64,000 nt of DNA from Polaribacter butkevichii (GCF_038024105.1 NZ_CP150661.1:3501501-3565500); one strand, 5' to 3'. Shown: positions 19,292 through 28,095, counted from the stretch's first letter. The notes: generated by a model not told the origin, from the sequence alone. Numbers and translations: made by a program.

Positions 19292-19921
19292 ATGGAAATT
19301 ATACTCAAATACTTTAAAGACCTAACGGCAACTCAAATTGATCAGTTCTCTAAACTTCAAGAATTATACCAAGATTGGAATTTAAAAATAAACGTTGTTT
19401 CTAGAAAAGATATAGACGAATTGTATTTGCGCCATGTATTGCATTCTTTGGCTATAGCAAAAGTAATACAGTTTAAACCAGGTTCTAAAGTAATGGATGT
19501 TGGAACAGGTGGAGGATTCCCAGGCATTCCATTAGCAATTTTGTTTCCAGAAACCCAGTTTCATTTGGTAGACTCTATAGGTAAAAAGATAAAAGTAGTA
19601 AACGAAGTTGTAGCAGGGTTAGGTTTAGAAAACGTAAAAACTACAAATGGTAGAGTAGAAGAAGTAAAGGATACTTATGATTTTATTGTAAGTAGAGCGG
19701 TTGCTCAAATGGAAACTTTTGTAGGTTGGACTAAAGGTAGAATTTCTAAAAAGCAAAATCACGATTTAAAAAACGGAATTTTATACTTAAAAGGAGGCGA
19801 TTTAACAGAGGAATTAAAATTATACACCTCTGCAACAATTTATAATTTACCAGATTATTTTGATGAAGATTTTTATGAAACCAAAAAAGTGGTTCATTTG
19901 GGGATGAAATTTAAAGGGTAG
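19292..19921 (+). CDS. rsmG: 16S rRNA (guanine-N7)-methyltransferase RsmG
   Basis: AdoMet-dependent methyltransferase that modifies the 530 loop of 16S rRNA (G527 in E. coli). The 209-residue protein has the motif I region VMDVGTGGGFPGIPLA (AdoMet loop at 71-78), the FHLVDSIGKKIKVV acidic motif and the conserved FIVSRAVAQM segment. I chose ATG at 19292 over the TTG one codon earlier. The gene is complete, but its last ~150 bp occur again, slightly diverged, at 21131-21284 beyond the next gene. Its 3' end may therefore have been replaced by recombination. It converges with the esterase gene, with 7 bp between the stop codons. Confidence 0.95.
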   Translation: MEIILKYFKDLTATQIDQFSKLQELYQDWNLKINVVSRKDIDELYLRHVLHSLAIAKVIQFKPGSKVMDVGTGGGFPGIPLAILFPETQFHLVDSIGKKIKVVNEVVAGLGLENVKTTNGRVEEVKDTYDFIVSRAVAQMETFVGWTKGRISKKQNHDLKNGILYLKGGDLTEELKLYTSATIYNLPDYFDEDFYETKKVVHLGMKFKG

Positions 19922-19928
19922 GTATTAT

Positions 19929-21008
19929 CTACCAATCTATATTTTCTTTAATAAAATTAATTAAACTTTTTGCCATTAATTCTTGTTCTTCTATAGATGG
20001 ATGACCAACACTTTTTTTATATGGCATAACGTGTGTGTAAATTGCAGTATCATTTAAATGATCAACTGCTTTTCTAATATATTTAATCCATTTAGAGCCT
20101 TTTTTACTTGCATCCATAGATCCTAGTGTGCAGATAATATTGGCTCTAGGATAATGTTTTCTTATTTTAGATACAAATTGTTGGTATGCATTTATAATAT
20201 ATTTTTCATTTGGAGGTTTAGTGCCAAACCTAGCTTTAAACTCATCGTTTTCTGGCATATTTACTAACCAAGAATCATTTTGTAATAAGTTAATCACAAC
20301 TACATCCGGAGTATAAAGAGAGAAATTCCATTTGCTATTTGGGTCTTTAGGTATTAATCGATCATACATTTCTGGCATTATTAGTGGAAACCAACTAACT
20401 GTTATTCCAATTCCACTTTTACAGATACATTGATATTTTGCATCAAAGTGTCTGGCAGTAATGGCAGCATAACTTAAATAATTGTTAGTGTAAGTACTGT
20501 CTGGAGAATCTTTTCCAGATAAATCTTCAACTGCATATCCAGCAGTTATAGAGTTTCCGTAAAATTCTATTTTTCTTTTTTTACTTATAGGCTTCTTTAG
20601 TACTTTTGAATTTCCTTCTAATTTGAAACCGTAAAAAGAAGTTTTACCTCTATTCCATTCAGTTCTTTTAAAAATTTCAAGGGTATGTTTTCCTTTCGGT
20701 AATTTTGATGCAAGTTTATAATAACGTTTAATTGTATCTGGACGTAAAATAAAGAGGCTATCATTATCAATTATAATATTGTAATAATTATCTCCTTTTT
20801 CATTTTTAAGCAATGCTGATATAGATTCGCCTTCAAAATTAAATTTTATGGAAGTTCCTGACCAATATAGTTCTGCTGCTTTCGTTTTTGAAGAGTCTAT
20901 TCTGCCCGAATATTCTATTTGCGAATTTGTATAATTTATGAGTGTTTCTTTTTTTGAAGAACACGCAAAAACAAGAGATAAAACTATAAGTAAAAGTATC
21001 CTTCTCAA
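19929..21008 (-). CDS. SGNH/GDSL lipoprotein esterase resembling carbohydrate esterase family 2
   Basis: Probable outer-membrane or periplasmic lipoprotein esterase, perhaps removing acetyl groups from polysaccharide. I chose the TTG start at 21008, which gives an ideal lipoprotein signal (LRRILLLIVLSLVFAC, lipid-bearing Cys16). A GTG start at 21071 would add 21 residues before the signal. Residues ~35-130 look like the N-terminal beta-sandwich of CE2 esterases. The catalytic domain has the serine block YGNSITAGYA (Ser153), the VINLLQNDSW block (~residue 265) and the histidine block VGHPS (His336). The gene stands alone and is flanked by the rsmG 3' end and its duplicate, which suggests acquisition. 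The SGNH family is well supported; CE2 membership and substrate are inferred. Confidence 0.8.
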   Translation of the reverse strand: MRRILLLIVLSLVFACSSKKETLINYTNSQIEYSGRIDSSKTKAAELYWSGTSIKFNFEGESISALLKNEKGDNYYNIIIDNDSLFILRPDTIKRYYKLASKLPKGKHTLEIFKRTEWNRGKTSFYGFKLEGNSKVLKKPISKKRKIEFYGNSITAGYAVEDLSGKDSPDSTYTNNYLSYAAITARHFDAKYQCICKSGIGITVSWFPLIMPEMYDRLIPKDPNSKWNFSLYTPDVVVINLLQNDSWLVNMPENDEFKARFGTKPPNEKYIINAYQQFVSKIRKHYPRANIICTLGSMDASKKGSKWIKYIRKAVDHLNDTAIYTHVMPYKKSVGHPSIEEQELMAKSLINFIKENIDW

Positions 21009-21130
21009 AATGATAGGTGTTTTTTTTGTATTTAAATGTACAGCAACGTTATGTTTAGTAAAAAACAACACAATAACGAAGATACTTTAAAATCAAATAA
21101 AAATGTATTCTATTTAAAATAAACCACGGT

Positions 21131-21284
21131 TTTAAAACGGAATTTATACTTAAAAGGTGGTGATTTAACTGAAGAATTAAAATTATACACCTCTGCAACG
21201 ATTTATAATTTACCAGATTATTTTGATGAAGATTTTTATGAAACCAAAAAAGTGGTTCATTTAGCCATGAAATTTAAAGGCTAA
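21131..21284 (+). pseudogene. Duplicated rsmG 3'-end fragment
   Basis: This fragment is about 92-94 percent identical to the last ~157 bp of rsmG (19765-19921), by my hand alignment: about ten substitutions plus 3 deleted bases near its left end. Most substitutions fall at third codon positions, and the frame runs to its own stop codon (TAA at 21282-21284). It has no start and cannot be a gene. The pattern looks like the former end of rsmG left behind when a block carrying a related rsmG end plus the esterase gene was recombined in. Confidence 0.88.
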
Positions 21285-21310
21285 TATTTTAACTGATATT
21301 TGTTTAAATT

Positions 21311-21345
21311 ATTTAAGATAACTTAACATATAAGTTGTCTTAAAT
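21311..21345 (+). terminator. Long hairpin, possibly the former rsmG terminator
   Basis: A 15-bp stem (21311-21325 with 21331-21345, one G-U pair, 5-nt loop) lies 27 bp after the stop of the duplicated rsmG end. No solid T run follows, so it is a weak intrinsic terminator or a bidirectional insulating hairpin. Its place fits an ancestral transcript end of rsmG. Confidence 0.45.
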
Positions 21346-21460
21346 AGTTGTATTCTAATTTTAAATTTGATAATGTTGGTTGCAAGTAAAATTGTTTGTT
21401 TTATTTAGTGTGTAATAGATTTGAATTTTCAATAGACATTCCTAATTACAACTTTTTTGT

Positions 21461-21489
21461 GTTGAGCCATGATTCTTTTATTATATTTG
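21461..21489 (+). promoter_or_regulatory. Probable promoter of the polysaccharide locus
   Basis: TATATTTG at 21482-21489 matches the Bacteroidota -7 box exactly. GTTG at 21461-21464 (17 bp upstream) or TTTG at 21456-21459 (22 bp) could be the -33 element. It lies 34 bp before the first gene of the locus. Confidence 0.5.
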
Positions 21490-21523
21490 TTTCTTTTAAA
21501 AAAAATAGCTAAAACATTTGTTA

Positions 21524-22510
21524 ATGGATATTAAGTTGTCAGGGAAAAAGATACTTGTTACAGGAGGTGCTGGTTTTATTGGTTCTAATCTGTGCGAGGC
21601 TTTACTTGAAAAAAATAATACGGTAATCTGTTTAGATAATTTTTCTACAGGAAAAAGAGAAAACATCGCTTCTCTTAAAGAAAACTTAAACTTTTCATTA
21701 ATTGAAGGAGATATAAGAAATCTAGAAGATTGTATGTTGGCAGCTTCTGGTGTAGATTATATTTTACATCAAGCAGCTTTGGGGTCTGTTCCAAGGTCCA
21801 TAAAAGATCCTATTACTACAAATGATGTGAATGTTTCTGGGTTTTTAAATATGTTAGTAGCAGCAAGAGATAACAATGTAAAAAGATTTGTTTTTGCGGC
21901 GAGTTCATCTACGTATGGAGATTCAGAATCGTTGCCAAAAGTAGAAGGTGTTATTGGGAAGCCGTTATCACCTTACGCAGTTACCAAATATGTAAATGAG
22001 TTGTATGCAGATGTTTTTGGTAAAACATATGGCTTAGAAACAATTGGGTTAAGATATTTTAATGTTTTTGGAAGAAAGCAAGACGCTAATGGAGCGTATG
22101 CGGCGGTAATACCTAAGTTTGTAAATCAGTTTATGAGTTTAGAATCTCCGGTTATCAATGGAGATGGTTCTTTTTCTAGAGATTTCACATATATAGACAA
22201 CGTTATTCAGGCAAACTTACTGAGTTTAATTGCAGATAAAGAAGCGGCTAATGAAATTTATAATGTTGCATTTGGAGATAGAAATACTTTAATTGATTTA
22301 TGTGATTCTTTAAAAGAGTTTTTATCGAATTATAATCCAAAAATAAAGGATGTAGAAGTGGTCTTTGGACCTAATAGAATTGGAGATATTCCACATTCTC
22401 ACGCAGATATATCAAAAGCTAAGAAATTATTAAATTACAACCCAAAATTCTCTTTAAAAGAAGGTTTAAAAGAATCGATAGATTGGTATTGGGAAAACTT
22501 AAATAAATGA
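21524..22510 (+). CDS. tviC: UDP-N-acetylglucosamine 4-epimerase-type enzyme (TviC/WbpP)
   Basis: Extended short-chain dehydrogenase that interconverts the gluco and galacto forms of UDP-HexNAc or its uronic acid. The 328-residue protein has the NAD loop GGAGFIGSNL near residues 14-23, the SSSTYG serine block and the YAVTK catalytic Tyr-Lys motif. Resemblance is closest to WbpP/TviC, which act with the TviB-type dehydrogenase encoded next (4-bp overlap, ATGA). ATG at 21524 is preferred to the TTG two codons upstream. It opens the polysaccharide locus. Whether the substrate is UDP-GlcNAc or UDP-GlcNAcA is not decided by the sequence. Confidence 0.85.
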   Translation: MDIKLSGKKILVTGGAGFIGSNLCEALLEKNNTVICLDNFSTGKRENIASLKENLNFSLIEGDIRNLEDCMLAASGVDYILHQAALGSVPRSIKDPITTNDVNVSGFLNMLVAARDNNVKRFVFAASSSTYGDSESLPKVEGVIGKPLSPYAVTKYVNELYADVFGKTYGLETIGLRYFNVFGRKQDANGAYAAVIPKFVNQFMSLESPVINGDGSFSRDFTYIDNVIQANLLSLIADKEAANEIYNVAFGDRNTLIDLCDSLKEFLSNYNPKIKDVEVVFGPNRIGDIPHSHADISKAKKLLNYNPKFSLKEGLKESIDWYWENLNK

Positions 22511-23790
22511 GTAAAATTAAAATAGGTATTATTGGTTTAGGCTATGTTGGCTTACCATTAGCGAGACTTTTTGCAACAAAATTTTCTGTTGTTGGTTTTG
22601 ATATCAATCAAACTAGAATAGAAGAACTTGGGCAAGGTAAAGATGTTACTAGAGAGATTTCTAAAGAACTTTTAGATAAAGTTGTACTTAAAGAAAACAA
22701 AAATGATGTAGGGTTATTTTTTACATCAAAATTAGAAGATTTAAAGGATTGTAATTATTTTGTAGTTACGGTTCCTACGCCAGTAGATAAAAATAACAGA
22801 CCTGTTTTAACTCCTTTAATAAAAGCAAGTGAAACCGTTGGGAGTGTTATTAAAAAAGGAGATATTGTAATTTATGAATCTACGGTCTATCCTGGGGCAA
22901 CAGAAGAAGACTGTGTGCCTATTTTAGAAAGAGTTTCTGGTTTAGTTTTTAATAAAGATTTTTTTGTAGGATATTCTCCGGAAAGAATAAATCCGGGTGA
23001 TAAAAAACACACTGTAGAAAAAATATTAAAAGTTACTTCTGGATCTACGAAAGAAGTAGGTGAAAAAGTAAATGATTTATATGCGTCTGTAATTACAGCA
23101 GGTACACATTTAGCGCCTTCAATTAAAGTTGCAGAAGCAGCAAAAGTGATTGAAAATTCTCAGAGAGATATTAATATTGCTTTTGTAAATGAATTGGCTA
23201 AGATTTTTGGGTTGATGGATATCAATACACAAGATGTTTTAGAAGCTGCAGGTACAAAATGGAATTTTTTACCTTTTAAACCAGGTTTAGTTGGTGGGCA
23301 TTGTATTGGTGTAGATCCTTATTATTTAGCTCAAAAAGCACAAGAATATGGTTATCATCCAGAAATTATTTTGGCAGGTAGAAGAGTCAATGATGGAATG
23401 GGTAGATATGTAGCGTCTGAGGTTGCTAAATTGATGATTCAGAGAGATATTGAGGTAAAAGGAGCTGAGGTTTTAGTTTTAGGAATCACTTTTAAAGAGA
23501 ACTGTCCGGATGTTAGAAACACAAAAGCTGTAGATCTTATTTATGAATTAAAAGAGTATGGAGCAAACGTAACTATTTTTGACCCTCATGCAAATTCAAA
23601 GGAGGTTGAAAGAGAGTATCAGTTAGCGTCTAGCGTTGTTTTACCAAAAAAGAAATTTGATGCTGTTATCTTAGTGGTGGCACACAAAGAATTTCTTAGT
23701 TTGGATTTTACAGACCTTAAAAAAGAAAAATCAATTGTATACGATGTAAAGAATTTTTTAGATTCTAAACACGTAGATAAGTCACTATAA
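22507..23790 (+). CDS. tviB: UDP-N-acetyl-hexosamine 6-dehydrogenase (TviB/WbpO type)
   Basis: NAD-dependent dehydrogenase oxidising C6 of UDP-GlcNAc or UDP-GalNAc to the uronic acid. The 427-residue protein has the GLGYVGLPLA loop at residues 10-19, and the catalytic cysteine in the GLVGGHCIGVDPYYLA motif near residue 260. The C-terminal UDP-binding domain begins around 320 (LGITFKENCPDVRNT). The start overlaps the 4-epimerase gene by 4 bp. With that gene it matches the two-enzyme TviB/TviC route to UDP-GalNAcA. It is one of three nucleotide-sugar dehydrogenases in this locus. Confidence 0.9.
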   Translation: MSKIKIGIIGLGYVGLPLARLFATKFSVVGFDINQTRIEELGQGKDVTREISKELLDKVVLKENKNDVGLFFTSKLEDLKDCNYFVVTVPTPVDKNNRPVLTPLIKASETVGSVIKKGDIVIYESTVYPGATEEDCVPILERVSGLVFNKDFFVGYSPERINPGDKKHTVEKILKVTSGSTKEVGEKVNDLYASVITAGTHLAPSIKVAEAAKVIENSQRDINIAFVNELAKIFGLMDINTQDVLEAAGTKWNFLPFKPGLVGGHCIGVDPYYLAQKAQEYGYHPEIILAGRRVNDGMGRYVASEVAKLMIQRDIEVKGAEVLVLGITFKENCPDVRNTKAVDLIYELKEYGANVTIFDPHANSKEVEREYQLASSVVLPKKKFDAVILVVAHKEFLSLDFTDLKKEKSIVYDVKNFLDSKHVDKSL

Positions 23791-23794
23791 CGAA

Positions 23795-24727
23795 ATGAAA
23801 AATTTTGCATTAATAGGTGCTGCAGGATATATTGCGCCAAGACATTTAAAAGCTATTAAGGAAACAAATAACCAGTTAATTGCTGCTTTAGATAAGTTTG
23901 ATAGTGTTGGTGTAATGGATAGTTTTTTTCCGAAAGCAGATTTTTTTGTAGAATTTGAAAGATTTGATCGCCATATAGAAAAATTAAAAAGAGGTGGTAC
24001 ACATTTAGATTATGTAAGTATTTGTACGCCTAATTATTTGCATGATTCTCATATTAGAATGGCATTAAGAAGAGGTGCCGATGCTATTTGTGAAAAACCA
24101 TTAGTTTTAAATCCTTGGAATGTTGATGCTTTAAAAGATATCGAAAAAGAATCTGGGCAAAAAATAAATACAATTTTACAATTAAGACTACACCCAAGTA
24201 TTATTGCATTAAAAAACAAAGTAGCAGTAGAAAATAAAGCGGGTAAATACGATGTAGATTTAACATATATTACCTCTAGAGGCAGATGGTATGATATTTC
24301 TTGGAAAGGAGATGAAAGTAAATCCGGAGGAATTGCAACAAATATTGGAGTCCATTTTTACGACATGCTTTCATGGATTTTTGGGGAAGTTCAAGAAAAT
24401 ATAGTACATGTTAGAGAGAAAGATAAGTCGGCAGGATATTTAGAATTTAAAAATGCTAGAGTACGCTGGTTTTTATCAATTAATGAGGATGATTTACCAG
24501 AAGACATAAAAGAAAAAGGACAAAGAACTTTTAGGTCCATCACTATTGATGATCAAGAATTAGAGTTTAGTGCTGGTTTTACAGATTTACATACTAAAAG
24601 TTACGAACAAATATTAAAAGGAAACGGTTTTGGGTTAAAAGAGTCGGAAGCATCCATAAAAATTGTTCATAATATACGAAACACATCCATCAGTACAATT
24701 GGAGAAAAACACCCGTTTATTAAGTAA
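23795..24727 (+). CDS. Gfo/Idh/MocA oxidoreductase, WbpB-like
   Basis: NAD-dependent oxidoreductase, 310 residues, resembling WbpB/WlbA, which oxidise C3 of UDP-GlcNAcA on the way to 2,3-diamino-2,3-dideoxy uronic acids. The N-terminal Rossmann part starts FALIGAAGYIAPRHLKAI. The family motif CEKPLVLNPWN is near residue 104-114, and the GGIATNIGVHFYDML helix carries the expected catalytic-region histidine near residue 188. It lies 4 bp after the TviB gene. The partner aminotransferase (WbpE) and acetyltransferase (WbpD) of the classic pathway are not next to it. Confidence 0.82.
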   Translation: MKNFALIGAAGYIAPRHLKAIKETNNQLIAALDKFDSVGVMDSFFPKADFFVEFERFDRHIEKLKRGGTHLDYVSICTPNYLHDSHIRMALRRGADAICEKPLVLNPWNVDALKDIEKESGQKINTILQLRLHPSIIALKNKVAVENKAGKYDVDLTYITSRGRWYDISWKGDESKSGGIATNIGVHFYDMLSWIFGEVQENIVHVREKDKSAGYLEFKNARVRWFLSINEDDLPEDIKEKGQRTFRSITIDDQELEFSAGFTDLHTKSYEQILKGNGFGLKESEASIKIVHNIRNTSISTIGEKHPFIK

Positions 24728-24780
24728 AAAAGATTTTCTAAGTTAAAATCAACTTATTTATAAAAACATGTAGTTTTTAC

Positions 24781-24803
24781 TTAAGGTAAGGATGTTGCCT
24801 TAA
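24781..24803 (+). other. Hairpin in the leader of the 2-epimerase gene
   Basis: A 9-bp stem with one G-U pair (24781-24789 with 24795-24803) and a 5-nt loop lies 42 bp before the wecB-like ATG. It lacks a following T run. It may be a leader hairpin; function unknown. Confidence 0.3.
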
Positions 24804-24844
24804 AAAGGGAGCGTCATAAGATTGTATTATTTTGAATAAAAATA

Positions 24845-25966
24845 ATGAAAAAAAAGAATCTATTAATTTTCGGCACAAGGCCAGAAGCTATTAAAATGGC
24901 ACCTTTAGTTAATCAATTTTTAGCCGATAAAAGGTTTGAAACAAAGGTTTGTGTTACAGGTCAGCATAGAGAAATGTTAGATCAGGTTTTAAGTTTTTTT
25001 GATATTACTCCAGATTTCGATTTGTGTTTAATGAAACCCAATCAGAATTTATACAACTTAACGGGAGAAGTAATTTCTGGGTTAAAACCTATTTTAGAAT
25101 CATTTAATCCCGATTATGTGTTTGTTCATGGAGATACAACAACAACTATGGCAGCAAGTATTGCTGGTTTTTATTCCGGAGCAAAAGTTTGTCATGTAGA
25201 AGCAGGTTTAAGAACCCATAATATGTTGTCTCCTTTTCCCGAAGAGATGAATCGTCAGGTAGCAAGTAGAGTTGCAACGTATCATTTTGCGCCAACCATT
25301 AAATCAAAAGAAAATCTTTTAGGAGAAAATATATCCGAAGAAAATATTTTAATTACAGGAAACACTGTTATTGATGCTTTGTTAGAAAGTTCTAATAGAG
25401 TAGGTGATTTAGATAATGAGGATGTTAAAGAAATTAAAAGTAAAGTTAATGTTGATAAGAAAATCATTTTAGTAACGGGACATAGAAGAGAAAATCACGG
25501 ACAAGGATTTATAAATATTTGTGCAGCTCTTAAAGAAATAGCAGTTAATAATCCAGATGTAGAAATAGTATATCCGGTTCATTTAAATCCGAATGTATTA
25601 AAGCCTGTAAATGAATTGTTAGGCGCTATTAGTAATATTCATTTGGTAAAACCATTGTCATATCCATCTTTTGTTTGGTTGATGAATCAGTCGTATTTAA
25701 TAATAACAGATAGTGGAGGTGTACAAGAAGAAGCGCCAAGTTTAGGAAAACCCGTTTTAGTAATGCGAGATACCACAGAAAGACCAGAAGCTGTAGAAGC
25801 AGGAACGGTTATTTTAGTAGGTACAGATCGTGCTAAAATTGTAAGTGAAACGCAAGCGTTGTTAGATGATGCAAAAAAATATCAATCAATGAGTTCTTTG
25901 CATAATCCGTATGGAGATGGAAAAGCGTGCAAAAGGATTATTGAATTTATTTCAAATTTAGAATAA
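24845..25966 (+). CDS. wecB: UDP-N-acetylglucosamine 2-epimerase (non-hydrolysing)
   Basis: Interconverts UDP-GlcNAc and UDP-ManNAc in the cytoplasm. The 373-residue GT-B-like protein begins with LIFGTRPEAIKMAPL and carries the conserved GDTTTTMA, HVEAGLRT, FPEEMNR, TGHRRENHG and DSGGVQEEAP motifs. Its stop overlaps the next ATG by one base (TAATG). The following gene is the matching UDP-ManNAc dehydrogenase, so the pair makes UDP-ManNAcA. A WbpI-type epimerase acting on a diacetylated uronic acid is the alternative, given the WbpB-like gene just upstream. Confidence 0.9.
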   Translation: MKKKNLLIFGTRPEAIKMAPLVNQFLADKRFETKVCVTGQHREMLDQVLSFFDITPDFDLCLMKPNQNLYNLTGEVISGLKPILESFNPDYVFVHGDTTTTMAASIAGFYSGAKVCHVEAGLRTHNMLSPFPEEMNRQVASRVATYHFAPTIKSKENLLGENISEENILITGNTVIDALLESSNRVGDLDNEDVKEIKSKVNVDKKIILVTGHRRENHGQGFINICAALKEIAVNNPDVEIVYPVHLNPNVLKPVNELLGAISNIHLVKPLSYPSFVWLMNQSYLIITDSGGVQEEAPSLGKPVLVMRDTTERPEAVEAGTVILVGTDRAKIVSETQALLDDAKKYQSMSSLHNPYGDGKACKRIIEFISNLE

Positions 25967-27177
25967 TGAAACAAGTAGAAGTTGTAACGATAGGTTTAGG
26001 GTATATTGGTTTGCCAACATCAGCATTAATAGCACAAAACGGAATTCAAGTCCACGGTGTAGATATTAATCAACATGTTGTAGATACTATTAATCAGGGT
26101 AAAATACATATCATAGAACCAAGTTTAGATATTGCTGTAGAAGAAGCTGTAAAAAAAGGTTTTTTAAGGGCAGACATAAAACCAGTAGAAGCAACTACTT
26201 ATTTAATTGTGGTGCCTACTCCTTTTAAAGGAAACCATGAGCCAGATATTTCTTATGTAGAATTGGCAACAAAGAATATTATTCCGTTTTTAAAAGAAGA
26301 CGATTTATATATTATAGAATCTACTTCGCCAATTGGTACTACAGAAAAAATGAGAAGACTTATTTATGATGTAAGACCAGAGCTAAAAGATAAATTAAAC
26401 ATTGCCTATTGTCCGGAAAGAGTTTTGCCGGGAAATGTAATGCATGAGTTGGTTTATAATGATAGAGTTATCGGTGGTGTAGATGAAAAATCTACCCAAA
26501 AAGCAATTGATTTTTACAAGCAATTTGTAAAAGGAGCGTTGCATGCTACCAATGCAAGAACAGCAGAAATGTGCAAGTTAACAGAAAATTCCTCTAGAGA
26601 TGTACAGATTGCATTTGCAAATGAGCTTTCATTAATTTGTGATAAGGCAGGTATAAATGTTTGGGAGTTAATTAATTTAGCAAACAAGCATCCAAGAGTT
26701 AATATACTGCAACCAGGTTGTGGAGTTGGAGGGCATTGTATTGCTGTGGATCCTTATTTTATTGTATCCGATTACCCAATGGAATCTAAGATTATAGGTA
26801 CAGCGCGTGAGGTAAATAATTACAAGTCTTTTTGGTGTGCAGAAAAAATTCAGAATGAGAAATTAAAATTTGAATTAAAGCATGGTAGAAAACCAAGTAT
26901 TGCCTTAATGGGGTTGGCTTTTAAACCAAATATTGATGATTTGCGTGAATCTCCAGCAAAATACATTGCTCAGAAAGTTTTGCAAAATACCAACAATGAA
27001 GAATATTTTATTGTTGAACCTAATATTACAGAACATAATATATTTAAAATTACAAATTATAAAGAAGCATATAAAAAGGCAGATATTGTAGCGTACCTAG
27101 TTGCTCATAATGAATTTAAAACATTACCTGTAGATTCAGAAAAGGTTGTTTTAGATTTTTGTGGTGTTATGAAATGA
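25966..27177 (+). CDS. wecC: UDP-N-acetyl-D-mannosamine 6-dehydrogenase WecC
   Basis: NAD-dependent four-electron dehydrogenase converting UDP-ManNAc to UDP-ManNAcA, 403 residues. The Rossmann loop is GLGYIGLPTSA at about 9-19. The catalytic cysteine lies in PGCGVGGHCIAVDPYFI near residue 254-257. The SPIGTTEKM and MGLAFKPNIDDLRESPA stretches are typical of WecC. It begins on the last base of the 2-epimerase gene, so translation is coupled. It is followed by a 352-bp gap. Confidence 0.93.
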   Translation: MKQVEVVTIGLGYIGLPTSALIAQNGIQVHGVDINQHVVDTINQGKIHIIEPSLDIAVEEAVKKGFLRADIKPVEATTYLIVVPTPFKGNHEPDISYVELATKNIIPFLKEDDLYIIESTSPIGTTEKMRRLIYDVRPELKDKLNIAYCPERVLPGNVMHELVYNDRVIGGVDEKSTQKAIDFYKQFVKGALHATNARTAEMCKLTENSSRDVQIAFANELSLICDKAGINVWELINLANKHPRVNILQPGCGVGGHCIAVDPYFIVSDYPMESKIIGTAREVNNYKSFWCAEKIQNEKLKFELKHGRKPSIALMGLAFKPNIDDLRESPAKYIAQKVLQNTNNEEYFIVEPNITEHNIFKITNYKEAYKKADIVAYLVAHNEFKTLPVDSEKVVLDFCGVMK

Positions 27178-27483
27178 TTAAATTTTGAATTATGATATTC
27201 ATTAAAACGGAGCTTCTTTTATCGAATCATTCTTAAAAAGAGGTGTAATCTAATGTAGATAAATCAATGAAGGAGTTTGTGGTAGATGATTTCTAAATTT
27301 TAACGTACAAAATGAATGTTTTTTTAACAATATGAAAGTTTCGCTTTTTACATCTCAATATAAATAAGGTCTTGTGTTTAAGTTGAGTTTATTTTTTTGA
27401 TTATTAATGGTTTAAGTGTGTCTTTTTGTTGTTTTATTTTTGATTGTATTTTTAATTGAAATGACCGCAGTGTAGGTAGGTCC
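27178..27483. other. Gene-free gap after wecC
   Basis: About 300 bp with no supported gene on either strand and no recognised decayed gene. The sequence is T-rich towards its right end and leads into the promoter at 27484-27513. Confidence 0.5.
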
Positions 27484-27513
27484 TTTGTTTATTAAATAAT
27501 TAACATATATTTG
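27484..27513 (+). promoter_or_regulatory. Bacteroidota-type promoter of the first nucleotidyltransferase gene
   Basis: TTTG at 27484-27487, an 18-bp spacer and TATATTTG at 27506-27513 match the -33/-7 consensus (TTTG...TAnnTTTG) closely. The ATG is 16 bp after the -7 box. A near-copy stands before the second nucleotidyltransferase gene. Confidence 0.8.
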
Positions 27514-27529
27514 CACAAAAAATAAATTT

Positions 27530-27961
27530 ATGAAAGTAGGTATTACCTTTAGTGCTTTTGATTTATTTCATGCTGGGCATGTAAAAATGTTAGAAGAAGC
27601 AAAAATGGAATGTGATTATTTAATTTGTGGCTTACAGACAAACCCAACTTTAGATCGTCCAGAAAAAAATATGCCAGTACAATCTGTAGTCGAGAGATAC
27701 ATTCAGTTAAAAGGATGTAGATTTGTAGATGAAATTGTTCCTTACGCAACAGAACAAGATTTAGAAGATATCTTAAGATCTTTTAAAGTAGATGTCCGTA
27801 TTATAGGAGATGAATATGCTAGCAAGCAATTTACAGGTAGAAAATATTGTGAAGAAAAAGGAATCGATTTATTCTTTAATAAAAGAGAGCACCGTTTTTC
27901 TAGTAGTGGACTACGTAAAGAGGTTCAAGAAAAAGAGAACTTAAAAAAGAAAGATAAGTAG
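27530..27961 (+). CDS. Small cytidylyl/adenylyltransferase (TagD-like)
   Basis: Cytoplasmic nucleotidyltransferase of the HxGH superfamily, 143 residues, the usual length for TagD-type glycerol-3-phosphate cytidylyltransferases. The HAGH signature is at residues 15-18 in FSAFDLFHAGHVKML, and a variant of the second signature (RFSSSGLRKE) is near 124-133. It probably activates a small phosphorylated compound with CTP or ATP for attachment to the polysaccharide; the substrate cannot be read from the sequence. It has its own promoter and lies between the uronic-acid genes and ugd, next to a second HxGH protein. Confidence 0.8.
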   Translation: MKVGITFSAFDLFHAGHVKMLEEAKMECDYLICGLQTNPTLDRPEKNMPVQSVVERYIQLKGCRFVDEIVPYATEQDLEDILRSFKVDVRIIGDEYASKQFTGRKYCEEKGIDLFFNKREHRFSSSGLRKEVQEKENLKKKDK

Positions 27962-28055
27962 GCAGTACTTACTTATTTATAGTGTTTTAATAACATATTT
28001 TTTTATTAAATTAATTCACTTGTTTTTGTAGAGAAAAGATAGGGGAAAAACCTTT

Positions 28056-28085
28056 TTTGCTACTTAGAAATTAAACATATATTTG
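28056..28085 (+). promoter_or_regulatory. Bacteroidota-type promoter of the second nucleotidyltransferase gene
   Basis: TTTG at 28056-28059, an 18-bp spacer and TATATTTG at 28078-28085. Spacing and the ACATATATTTGCA context are the same as in the promoter at 27484-27513. Confidence 0.8.
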
Positions 28086-28095
28086 CAGAAAAAAA

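Larger units (their letters stand above)
21072..21481. other. Intergenic stretch with rsmG remnant and hairpin
   Basis: Apart from the rsmG fragment (21131-21284) and the hairpin at 21311-21345, I see no gene or decayed gene here. The stretch separates the esterase from the first polysaccharide gene. Confidence 0.5.

Noticed and set aside
19929..21284. Insertion sequence or integrase-driven element at rsmG
   Set aside because: No transposase, integrase or short target duplication is visible, and the flanking repeats are ~155 bp and diverged, which fits homologous recombination better.
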